Positions 41,901 through 53,900 of a stretch of DNA of 64,000 nucleotides are shown piece by piece. The stretch covers positions 372,001 through 436,000 of the forward strand of contig NW_026907809.1 in NCBI RefSeq assembly GCF_033807575.1, read 5' to 3'. This stretch comes from Cydia pomonella (Eukaryota > Arthropoda > Insecta > Lepidoptera > Tortricidae). Numbering within the stretch: the first letter of the stretch is position 1; each line of letters opens with the position of its first letter. The notes below the pieces were generated by a model. It searched no databases, was not told the DNA's origin, and saw nothing but the letters and a program-made list of their open reading frames with translations. The translations under genes and the position numbers were made by a program.

Positions 41901-44900
41901 TTTTTACGAAAAAAAAAAACAACAAAGCCATTCAGATTCCTCAAATGTAAAAAAACACCGTGTATAATTAAGTTGTGTGTTTCCGCATGAGTACAATCTG
42001 AGTCTCTTCAAGGCTAGGGTAAATAGGTATCTCATAGGTAAGCGTGCTCCACCGTAGACCGCATCATCATTATCCTCCATAAAAAAAAGTTTCAAGAAAC
42101 TCATTGATACGAGTCGGAGATGACCCGATACATTCGGTTTGGGAGGCTTCTTCGGTTCGGTACAATAAGGCGTGCCCTTATTACTGCTATGACTAGGCCA
42201 CCAACGCTTATTCAACTAATGGCTGGTTAAGTAATTAGATACTCACAGATGGTAAGCTTCAGCGGCGATCGCGGCGGAGGGGTGCAGCGCGGCCAAGCCC
42301 TCAGAGTTCTGCAGCAGCTGCAGCACGTCCTCTTGCGGCCGGTTCAGCATCACGGCCAGCGCCTCCACTGACGCCGAGGCCGCCTCTTCGAACCCGCACT
42401 CGGCGAGGTATGTTACCGCCATCTATAAGTACTAGTTATTAGAGTATTGTGCGCACGCACGTATCGAAAGATGACACTAAATTTTTGTAATAAAAAACCA
42501 GACTGCTCGAATCTGGAGTAGCCCAACTGGGGAAGTACCCCCACCTTACAGAAGACCACATCCATAATAGCATTGATATTTACTCTGTAGGTATGTGTAA
42601 GCGTGCAAGTATGATAATAATTTTTTCACGTCAGCAGCTCGAATAAGGGTAATTTGCTGCTTAAAAACAGTGAGCAAAATCGCATTTTTCTCACCGAGTG
42701 AAACAAAATAACATTCAAGTGACCTTTAGATTCGAATGTCATTTCAACGTGCGGGGCCTAATACAAGTTCGAAATATTTGGATTCTATTGTCTTTATCCC
42801 TTTCACGTCATTAGCAAAAAGAAAGAGACAAAAAAGTGCATACTTAATTTAACAGTTGATTGACGGTTTGTAATAGACCCCCAAAATAAGTCAGACCGCA
42901 TCGTTCCAAAACACCCTACGAGTCTTCATTCGTAATAAATAATTAATGACGTAAAAGTTTAAAATTTAATAAAAACACCATATTTTATTATACAATCAAA
43001 ACAATGAACTTATACAAATTTACGCAATTGTTACGCAGTAAATAATTCTACTTAAATACTCTTAACGATCTCTACTATAGTTGACAAATAGTAGTATCCG
43101 CAATTCGGACCGGATCTTACAAAGTTTTTTTTTTTTTTACTACTAGTTGTCGATTGAACTGTCAATTGATGTTCGTTAATTCATTATTTTCGTATTATGT
43201 TATTGAAATTTCTTTCGTTTTGTTTTATTGCGGTAATTAAAGTTAATTGTTAGAATACCTTCAGGAAACATGAGTGAAATAGTGATCCGTCCGTCTGGAT
43301 TACATTTTTCAGGTTGTATTTTTTGATGGCTGACTGACGTGAAAATTTTTGTGTACTACACGAGATCAAAATTATTTACATCTCGTGCGCTTTTGAGTCC
43401 CTTACTACGCTCAAGATTCTAAATTAGATTCACTCGCTACGCTCGTGAATCTATTATAGAATCTTTCGTTTGCACGAGACTCAAAACAAGCACTCGAAGA
43501 AATATCAAACTTTGCTCTCTTGTTGTACAAATAACTATTCACCGCACCAGCTAGTAAAGGCTCTCTTTGTACTTCAAAAACTGATAAGAAAGTTGCATTT
43601 TATCCACATGTGTGGCAAAGTAATTTTTACTCATTTTGGCTGATGGAATTGACTCTTAAATGATGATTTTGAATGATAATTAGTAAATATTTAATAATGG
43701 TCATTTGGATTTGAGTGGGCATAATCTTGTTTGATGTTTTTCAGTTAGTATATTCCTCGCGTTGGTGACTGGTGTGGTGAAAAATATTGTTTCACTCGGT
43801 GGACAAAATTTGTTTCAATCTCGAGCCTTGAAATTTTCGCTACGCTCGCGGTTCAATTTTAGAATCTCTCACTTGCTCGGGTATCAATATTAGCACGAGA
43901 GGTTAAACAACAACTTTGCCCCCTTGTAAAACAAATAACTATTGTTCACAAATTGATATGTTAATTATTCCGTTAGGTGTGTTTAAGTATTAGGTACTCA
44001 GCTGCTTTGAATACCTTAACTTGAATTTATATTCACTATAATAGTAGATTGTTAAGCAAGGGTGGAACTCCAATAGTTCGAGGGTGAGATGGTTACTTTT
44101 ACCCGAGTTAAACACTCTACTTTTCATTTCGACTACGAGGAAAGCAAAGAAATGTAGGTTATGACTGGAATTGGCGCCATTTACATTTTGATCGGTTTTT
44201 TTTTAAATCATAGACAATCCGATGTTTAATTAGGAACTGTCTGAAACTGCCTTAATGTATACGCGTCTTCAAAAAAGTGAAAGTGAATGAATGAATGAAT
44301 GTAATGTGACGAAAATATTTTAAACATTCATCGTCATTTATATTGATTTATTAACAAATATTTATGTTTATTTCATATATTTAAATATTAAATACTAGTA
44401 GTATAATTTTAAATAATGCAATGCAAATTTCGATAATACTTGGTCTGAAAATACGAAAGCTATTGCGACAGCAGACGCAAAATAGGCGCAAGTCGTCGAG
44501 TTGCGGAAAATCGCCCGTATACAATACAATAGGCTACGGAGACTGCTTACCATCAGGCGGGCCGTATGCTTGTTTGCCACTGACGTAGTATAAAAAAAAA
44601 ACTAGACGGCGCTATATGGCGCCATAAATTTTGTGCAGCACCACGTCCCACATCGGGTCCGACTTGTCCGACACGTTCGAGGACATCGTATTATGTGTTA
44701 GGTACTCACAGCAATAACCGCCGGTTTCCCGATAGCGGCAGCCTTCTTCACGGTCTCGGAGAAGATTTCTGGGCGCGCAAGAATGCCGGCCTCCTCGCAC
44801 CGCAGGCCGTCCAGCACCACGTCCCACATCGGGTCCGACTTGTCCGGCACGTCCGAGCACATAGTATAATGTTACTTACAGCAGACACCGCCGGCTTCCC

Positions 44901-47900
44901 GACAGCGGCAGCCTTCTTGGCGGTCTCGGTGAAGATCTCGGGGCGCGCGGGTACGCCAGCCGCCTCCTCGCGACGCAGGCCGTCCAGCGTGTCCAGCACC
45001 ACGTCCCACATCGGGTCCGACTTGTCCGGCACGTCCGAGCACATAGTATAATGTTACTTACAGCAGACACCGCCGGCTTCCCGACAGCGGCAGCCTTCTT
45101 GGCGGTCTCGGTGAAGATCTCGGGGCGCGCGGGTACGCCAGCCGCCTCCTCGCGACGCAGGCCGTCCAGCGTGTCCAGCACCACGTCCCACATCGGGTCC
45201 GACTTGTCCGGCACGTCCGAGCACATAGTATAATGTTACTTACAGCAGACACCGCCGGCTTCCCGACAGCGGCAGCCTTCTTGGCGGTCTCGGTGAAGAT
45301 CTCGGGGCGCGCGGGTACGCCAGCCGCCTCCTCGCGACGCAGGCCGTCCAGCGTGTCCAGCACCACGTCCCACATCGGGTCCGACTTGTCCGGCACGTCC
45401 GAGCACATAGTATAATGTTACTTACAGCAGACACCGCCGGCTTCCCGACAGCGGCAGCCTTCTTGGCGGTCTCGGTGAAGATCTCGGGGCGCGCGGGTAC
45501 GCCAGCCGCCTCCTCGCGACGCAGGCCGTCCAGCGTGTCCAGCACCACGTCCCACATCGGGTCCGACTTGTCCGGCACGTCCGAGCACATCTCGATGATG
45601 TTGCTGAGCGCTGTGGCTGATAGCCTGTGGGAAATGGAGATAACAAACAAGTCGATTACTCAAGATGACAAGGTTTTGGTGTTCATTTCATAACCTATAA
45701 GCAATATTACAATGTAAATAAATCGGCCAAGAGCATATCGGGCCATGCTCAGAGTAGGGTTCCGTAGTTACTCTTCCGTCACAATAAGCTAAACTGGAGT
45801 TTAAAGTATAGTAGATTATTAACCAAGGGATGAACTGTGGATGAACTGTACGTCTTTTTACTATGAAGGGGAAACTTTTTGCGATAACTCAAAAACAGCT
45901 AAACTGATCATGTCCGCTATAGTTTTCATTTAATGTCTTTCTTAAGCTCTACTTCCACGATTTTTTTCATATTTTTTTGACGTCTGGTTCAAAAGTTAGA
46001 GGGGGGAGGACACATTTTTTTTTCTTTCGGAGCGATTATCACCGAATATATTCACTTTACCAAAAAATGTTTGTTGAAGACCCCTATTAGTTGAAAGACC
46101 TTTCAAACGATATCCCACACTCTAGGGTTGAAGCAAAAAAAAAAACTTCACCCCCACTTAAAAAAATTTAAAAATGAGATTTTATTCTACGACTTTGTCG
46201 GCTTTATTGATTTATATATCCATGCCAAATTTCAGCTTTCTAGCACTAACGACCACGGAGCAAAGCCTCGGACAGACAGACGGACCAAACCATCAAAGAT
46301 ATGGATTGAGTATGTGTAAAATCTAAGACAATTTCGTGCTTCGAATTTGACAGGTTAACGAGATGGAGCCGTACACACCTCCATACATTTTGCGGTAACT
46401 TTGCTTATCAAAAGTTGACGTTTGACAATTGTTTTGGATGTCAAACTAAGGGGTACTTTTTTCTTACCTCTCTATTACAATCAATTATCTTTTACCATAT
46501 TAGGTATGAGTATGAGTAGGTTAAAGTTATCTCGATAGAAAAAAAATCATTAAAAAATAGAAAAGAAAGAAAATAATTTAAAACGAAAAATAAAAGGTTT
46601 TTTTTTTTAAAGCAATTTAATTTGTTCTGAGACGACTAAAATCACGAAAATATGTCTTATTTTCATTTAGTTTCAATTGTATATTGTTCGTAACGGGCTA
46701 TAAAAAAAATGAAAATGATTTTCTGTAGACTTATAAACAAAACTGTTTACATAAACGAAAAAATACTGTTAATAAAGTTGTTGCAAGTTCTTTTGAGATT
46801 CTTGTATTTCATATTTTTTATTTCTTGAAACATTTGTTTTTCTTAGACTAGAGTCGAAACAAGAAACTCTGCGAAAACGTGTTGTACATTTAAAAAAATC
46901 TAACTTAAACATGGGAAAAGGGACACACAGTGGGTCATTTTAGTACAGAAAAAGTACCAGTTTCTACTATATATATATATAATTCTTGCATCCTTGACTA
47001 TAAATCGCAAAAGTGGTAGTGGCTGGCCAGCGAAGATAACCAAGGCAAGCCTGAATTGACTCCAAAGCACTTTTAATTATATGAATTCCATGAGCCAACG
47101 AGATGTATATTTGTCGATCATTAAAAAAGATAGCCAGACCTATCTTAATGCTACTAGAAGATAAGAGCCCGGAATACACTGATCAGTAAAAATCGACCAT
47201 AATGGTCTCAGTGTCGCTAGATAACTCGAAATTGCAAAGGGAAATCATTCAGTTTGGATGATAAAAGTTAATTTCCTTTAAAAAAACTGATATACCTGGA
47301 AATGGTTGATACTATACTAGCAATAATTCTACAATACCAGGAAATATCAAATACATGTATCATGGACAAGTTTGAGCAGACATACATTACAATTCTAGGA
47401 CTCCGATAACATACAATTTGTATGTAAGTAAGTCCGAAATTCCTCAAACCTTCAACAATGTCGGCTGATTGATAGTTTTTTTGGATGTTTGAGTAGTTGA
47501 GTGTCTAAAAATAATTGGAGAGCTGAAAATTGTGCCCAAGTAATAAAAATGACTAAGACTTGTGTTCCGAAAATGGACAAAAATGATGTCCAAAGGTCTT
47601 ATTCGAACTTTATATCTAAACTACGTGAAAAAGCTGACCACGGGCCCTATTCTAACATCAATAAATGTTATTGTAAATAATTATCATGTATATATATTGC
47701 CTAATAATAACAAAGTATCGTAAACAGTTATATGAGTATTTTTTCACAGCTCTGAAATAATTCTCATACCTTTGTTATCACCCGTTATGTCCAGAGACTA
47801 GTCAATATTCAAGACGGACAACCTGGAGGTTTAGCTTTATAAATGTAAAATCTGTCACATTTTACACGCAACACACACAAGCATTTTAGGCATATTTTTA

Positions 47901-50900
47901 AGTAATGACTCCATCTAATTTCAATTTTTTTAGTCAAGCTCAAAATGCTTTAGTCATGCTTTAAATCTACGTCTGTGACGGTCAGTCAAGTCCAATTATG
48001 CGTTATGAAATTATAAATAGCAGTAGCAAAGTAGGGTGGCAGTTTTCATTTGCAAATAACTCGCTTTCAGAGTATGAGAAATGATATAGTATAGAGTCTG
48101 TTCGGAAAGAGAAGAGTTGTGGAATGTATTAGGCCCCATACATTCCACGACTCTTCTCTTTCCGCACAGACTCTATTGTGTGTGAGTCGTGAGTACTTAC
48201 TTCTGTACGGGTGAGCGCATCTCCTTGCCTTCCCGCTGCTCTTCGGCTAGTTTGCCGAACTTGACCACGTCCGCTGCTGCCGCTCGCATCTGAGCCTTCA
48301 CTTCGTCTTCTAAACATGCGAGTAATTTGTACTTTATTATACAGTAACAGTTTTCGCATTTATTATTACTTATAATCGACTCATCGAAGCGAGTTACATG
48401 TGGTGCACTGTCATGGGGAAGCAACGGAAGGCTCTGAAGAAACAACACAGATATGGGTAGACGATTATTATGATATTTTAGGCTATTTGACCGAGCGAAA
48501 GCGAAGGTGTCTATTCCAGCTTGGGCAAATATGCTTTCATACGTCCGGCTGTTCTCCTGTACACATCGCATTTCTCAATCGATTCTCGTAAAAATTTGGT
48601 GAGAAAGTTCGATAATTATGTTGTTTTGTCGATTACCCTGGTAGTGGTAGCAGCCATGGCATCCAGCAGACGTCCCAGCCAGAATACCATGAGATGCGGC
48701 CAGACGCTAGCCGGCGTCCGCCTCTAGCGATATCTGTTAGTATGGATGGTACCCTGGTATTGGTAGCAGGCCATTGCATCCAGCAGGCGCCTCAACCCGA
48801 ACACCACGCGATGCGACCAGACGCCAGCCGGCATCCACCTCTAGCGATATCTGTTAGTATATATGGTACCCTGGTATTGGTAGCAGGCCATGACATCCAG
48901 CAGACGCCTCAGCCCGAACACCACGCGATGCGACCAGACGCCAGTCAGCGTTCACCTCTAGCGATATCTGTTAGTATGGACGGTATCCTGGTAGTGGTAG
49001 CAGGCCATGGTATCCAGCAGGCGCTTCAGCCCTTACACCACGAGTTGCGTCCACACGCCAGCCGACGCCCACCTCTAGCGATATTTGTTTGAATGGACGA
49101 TACCTTGGTAGTGGTAGCAGTTGGCCATGGCGTCCAGCAGGCGCTCGACGAGCTTGGCGCGCTTCGCGAGCCCGAACACCACGAGCTGCGACCACACTCC
49201 CGCCAGCCGACCGCCCGCGCCGCCCACCTCTAGCGTTTTTATTATCTGTTGCCAAATTACAAGGGTTTCATATTCCAAGGGTACAATATAGTAGTAAATC
49301 TGCCGTCCGGGATCATGTGGTCCACGTGGATCAGGAGGTCACGACTCTCAGCACTGAGGAGAACGAAGCAAGGAGGAGGTTAGTTACGACTAAGAATCTG
49401 ACCGATTAGTCGGCACAATAGGCCGGCTACACATGACTACAAATGAGACCGTAGAGTCGGATTTCTTGACTAGTCAGTACATCCCTAGACTTTAATAGTC
49501 AAAATAACTTAACCGCCGCCATAAAATCGAAGATGCGCTATCATTTTATGCAAGCTTTCATTTAGTTTCATCTCTCTCGTTGTTTGTCTGTAATCAAATC
49601 TTGCCAGCTAAATTTGACTCACATCCCGGTTTCCGATGAAGCTGATAATTTGCACAAATACGAGTATATGTAAGTCGGGTGTGTGCAATATTATGGTACC
49701 ATAAAGCTCATCTGATGATGGAGACATGATGTAGCCATAGGAACTCTGTGATAAAACAACGTAGCCTAATTGTGTTTGGGGTTGTTAGAAATGTCTCTAT
49801 GAGTATTAGTTGCCTGTGGAAAGAAAAGTACAGTTAGCAAAAAAGGATTTTTAGCGTTATTTCAACGGAACTTAATCGCGTATAATTAATTAATTAAGCT
49901 TTAAAATTACCTCCGACGTTTCGAAAACGACATTGTTTTCCTGGTCGCAGAAAAAAGACTACAGTTGACATCTTTTAGGAGTACATCAGTGAGTAGAAAT
50001 TACACTCGCAAAAATTCTATCGCAATTATATTCGTACGCAATCAGTTTTACTTCCGGACTAAAATATAGTTCCAATTCTGAATTGATAAATCCATGAAAT
50101 CAGAAAATTGTCCCCAAAAAATGTGACGGAGGGTAGCTTTTTGTATGAAATGAAATTTAGTTTTTAAATTTTTCTCATGGCGAATGTAATTTACATCTAA
50201 AAAGACATGCAACAGGACTCGTCTTTTTTATTTATTTAATAAAATACAGAAATACACGCGTGACAGAGTGGTCCAAAACATCACAACGAAAACCAATTCG
50301 ATCCGTTTATAAACCAACCTCTTCCATAACGGACGGCTCCGGGACGTAAACGTTAGGAACTAACGTATCTAGTAACGCTGTAGTTCTCTCGAATGCTGCG
50401 TGCCTGAGGAAAGGAACATGTTATTAATAAACAGTTAAATCTAAAAGCCACAGAAACCGGTAGTTAATGAATTAATTTATATACTTTTGCAAAAGAGAGG
50501 TATGGGCATTGTGAATGTCATCTCGCTTTGTGTGGTAGGGCACAACCAGTGGATGTCATTCCAGATCTAGAGCAGAGCCCAACTGGAGAAGTACCTCCAC
50601 CTTACTGAAAACAGCAGCCAAATAACACTAGACCTTACTCATAGTGTTTTCCTGCCGGTGAGTAAGGTTGCCAGAGCTCAACGAGGGGGGGGGGGGGGGG
50701 GCGGGTTTAGGGTCGGCAACGCGCATGTAACTCCTCTGGAGTTACAGGCGTACACAGGCTACGGAGACTGCTTACCATCAGACGGGCCGTATGCTTGTTT
50801 GCCACCGACGTAGTATAAAAAAAAGTGGTAAATATTTCAAATACGTAAATTTTAAGTGTTCAAAATTCTACATTAAACGACTTTTCTAGTCCTATTTTAT

Positions 50901-53900
50901 AAAATTAAAATGTTTACAATCTTAAAGTTGTACCTGTTGTTTAGTAAATTAAAACCCCGATTAAATATAACATGCACTTCGAAAACTATTAACAATGACA
51001 ACTGCAACCTTTGCTATTAATACAAAAAAAGGAGAATGCGACCTTAAGTGTACAATATGTATAGAAAAACCTCTGAAAATAACATAAGCGGCACTAAGGC
51101 ACAGAAGAAGCAAAGAGAATTTGAATCCGATGCGCCATACCTATGATCTATTAGACGACGCCAGTTTTTGATATTTAACAAATTTAATACATACCAGGGA
51201 AAGAAAAAGGATGAAAGGAAAATGGCATTCTAAAAGTTTTAATCATGTGTCGAAAGATAGCAGAAAATTTACTGTGGCTGCAAAAATCCCTTTCTTTGGA
51301 AATAGTATTACCGTACAGAAAAGAAACTTCCTACAAAACCGAAGTTTGACAGCGATTCAGGGACGAATCGTGCTGTCCCTTTCTAATGTATGGCATTCCC
51401 TTTCGGCTATTTAAGGTTGTCAAAAATTCAAGCAATAATCTGATCTGTGGTTGTGCACGCAAAGGGACGTCAAGTGCCAACCCTAATAATTGCTAGTAGC
51501 AATGCTGAGTCGAACGCAGCCGAGCATGCCCGAAAGGACCCCCCCTGACTCCTTAGTCCTGGGCTGGGACCTTTCCCATTTACCGACACCGACACACACG
51601 ACATGTTGTGACATGTTTACCTGCAGGCGACGGTAACGAAGTGTCTGTAGTAAATGCTCTCTTTGTAGGCGTCGCCGACCAGTTTATAGTTGTCTCCCTT
51701 CATCAGGAGTGCGTGCACTCTCTCTGCCATATTTATGTCCTGGAATCGAAATTAAACTTTCGTGAGAAATATTCTAAAATATTTAGATACCACTGTTACA
51801 CCAAAAATAATTTGAAATAGAGGTGGATTTGTAAAGAAAATTTTGTAGCATGGCAGTAAATTTACTGCCAGCATCTTTCAACACATTATTAAGACTTTTA
51901 GAACGCCGCCGTTTGACTTTGATCCTTATTCTTTCACTGATATGTGTTAACTTTGTTAAATATTTAAAAAGTGGCGCCATCTTACCGGGCATCGGCTAAA
52001 TGTTGTGGAGCATCGCTCGAAACGATACCGCCATACCTTTGGCCTTTGATCTATTGGATGGTGCCACTTTTTGGTCGTTAACACATGTCAGTGAAAGAAT
52101 AAGGATCAAAGTCAAATGGTGTTCTAAAAGTTTTAATCATGTGTCGAAAGATTGCAGTAATTTTACTGCGGCTAAAAAGTTTTTTTTTGTCAATCCACCT
52201 CTATTTCTAATTCTATTTGGTTACACCCACTTGAATTTTTCGTCGCTATTGGCGAAATTTTTCGAACCCATGGGGGGTCCTTCTTCAGGCTTGAGTGTTC
52301 GCGACGGCTGCACTCCGTGAATTACGCGCCGCCACATGTCGCCAATAGCGACGAAAAATTCAAATGAGTGTAACCGTGGTATCTAAATATGTCCTGGAAT
52401 CAATTATTATTATAATTCCAAGCTTTTATTTAACTAGTCCCAGTAACTGACCTTTAGGCCAATTCCAACGTGCACTGACGAATAATATCTAAATGATGTC
52501 ATTAATTATCGTGCGTCTCGCATCGCCAATACATACATGGACAAGTAAGAGCGAAATGCACGATAACTAAATGACATCATTTAGATTGACTTACTTATGA
52601 AAGCCTAATAAAGAGGTGCAATGTCACAGTAAGCTAAAATCGAGCTGATAATGTGTTGGCGACCTAAGCCAAAGCTGGCCATGGGGACTAGACGATAAAA
52701 CAATGCAACCTCGATGACTTTATTAAAATCGTACAAACTTTAATAACAAAGAGGTTGGGGTCCCTGTTCTGGCTCATACCTGATCCAGCAAATATTACTG
52801 GCAATACAGCGCGGTAATTTAATGCGGCCAGTATTTTTGGAACTTTTGCGCCAGCTACGTTTCGCCCCGGGGATTAACGTCAAGGCGTAGGTAGTGTTAG
52901 GGTTTCGGACAAAGCTTGCAGATTTAATCTTGTACATTCTTGACGAAGCCTGTGGTGGATTATCACTGGTGTAGATTGGACGAAGTTTGTTGCGGATTCC
53001 GTTTAGTACTGGGCTTTTGACGAAGCCTGCGCTGTGGTTTTAGATGGTGGTTGTGTTTTAGTATTGATAACTGATTGTGAGGCTTGCTTGTGTCAAGCTC
53101 AAGCCTTACGATCGGTGTCGATGGGCACAACAATATTGGCACGGACCGGACTATCAGACGAGGATCGCCCGCTATTATTGCGTCTGAGTGTGATTTACCT
53201 GAGCTATGCCTATTTTTATGTATTAAACCCATTATTTAATGATGTCTGGTGATTTCTCCTTTAACTGTACTCCAGTTATTACCTGCAAGTGATCGTTGCA
53301 GACGCCCATAGCCGTAATGAAGAAGTTCGTATCTGTGGCTTCTTTGGCATCCAAACTCTCCCTCTTCTCCAAGTCATTCAGAATCAGCGACAGTATATCG
53401 GTCCGAGGTCCACCTGTAAAAACGTAGGTAGTTCACTATAAGGGTTAGCTACTCGCATGTGACAATTGAAAAAGATTGAGATATCAACTTTTTTTTAATA
53501 AATAAACATTATGAACACCCTTAAACAAATTGACTAAATCCCACAATAAGCACGACAACGATATAAATAAAATAAAAATAATATAAGTATAGTCGTTCGA
53601 TTTGAATCTGGCCCGAAGTGGCTAATCTTTTGTCTATTGTTAACTAAAACCGCGCGTGCCACTACCTGCAAAAAAGGGTCGTATAATTCTAATGCTCTTC
53701 GATAACGCGCCTTTGTTACGCATATCGAGGACACATTTTAGACTGGTTTGGTAGCGTTCGACTTGCCGGCACTCAGTAACCGTATAGGGACCACACAAGA
53801 ACTCGAAAGTTATTTTTCCATTTGTTCATTTTAAATCTTATTTCAATTACCATAGGAGTTGTAATTAAATGACCGGTTAAAGTGACCGGGCCCTTTTTTT

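Larger units (their letters stand above)
39327..41962. mobile_element. TA-flanked MITE split by an RTE insertion
   Basis: The ends CACGGTGTTTTTTTAAA (39327) and its inverse finishing CACCGTG (41962) are flanked by TA (39325-39326 and 41963-41964), pointing to a Tc1/mariner-superfamily MITE. Removing the RTE and one copy of its target duplication leaves about 390 bp. It lies in mRpS39 intron 14. Confidence 0.8.

Noticed and set aside
42243..42422. Exon 14 of mRpS39 read as terminal exon ending AYHL-stop
   Set aside because: A GTGAGT donor at 42246 in phase 2 joins exactly to 39054, which encodes the acidic Ser/Asp tail seen in PTCD3.
44634..45597. Regular repeats resembling a CRISPR or satellite array
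   Set aside because: The 182-bp units are exon-derived, with no short repeat/unique spacer alternation, and the genome is animal.
44695..45693. Series of 60-136-codon frames on both strands in the exon array
   Set aside because: They are out-of-frame or antisense readings of the repeated mRpS39 exon 13; only the frame MCSDVPDKSDPMW in the unit 45624-45426 is the protein.
48694..49092. 132-codon plus frame with internal repeats
   Set aside because: Reads across the 117-bp array antisense to mRpS39; the repetition is the array's and not that of a protein.
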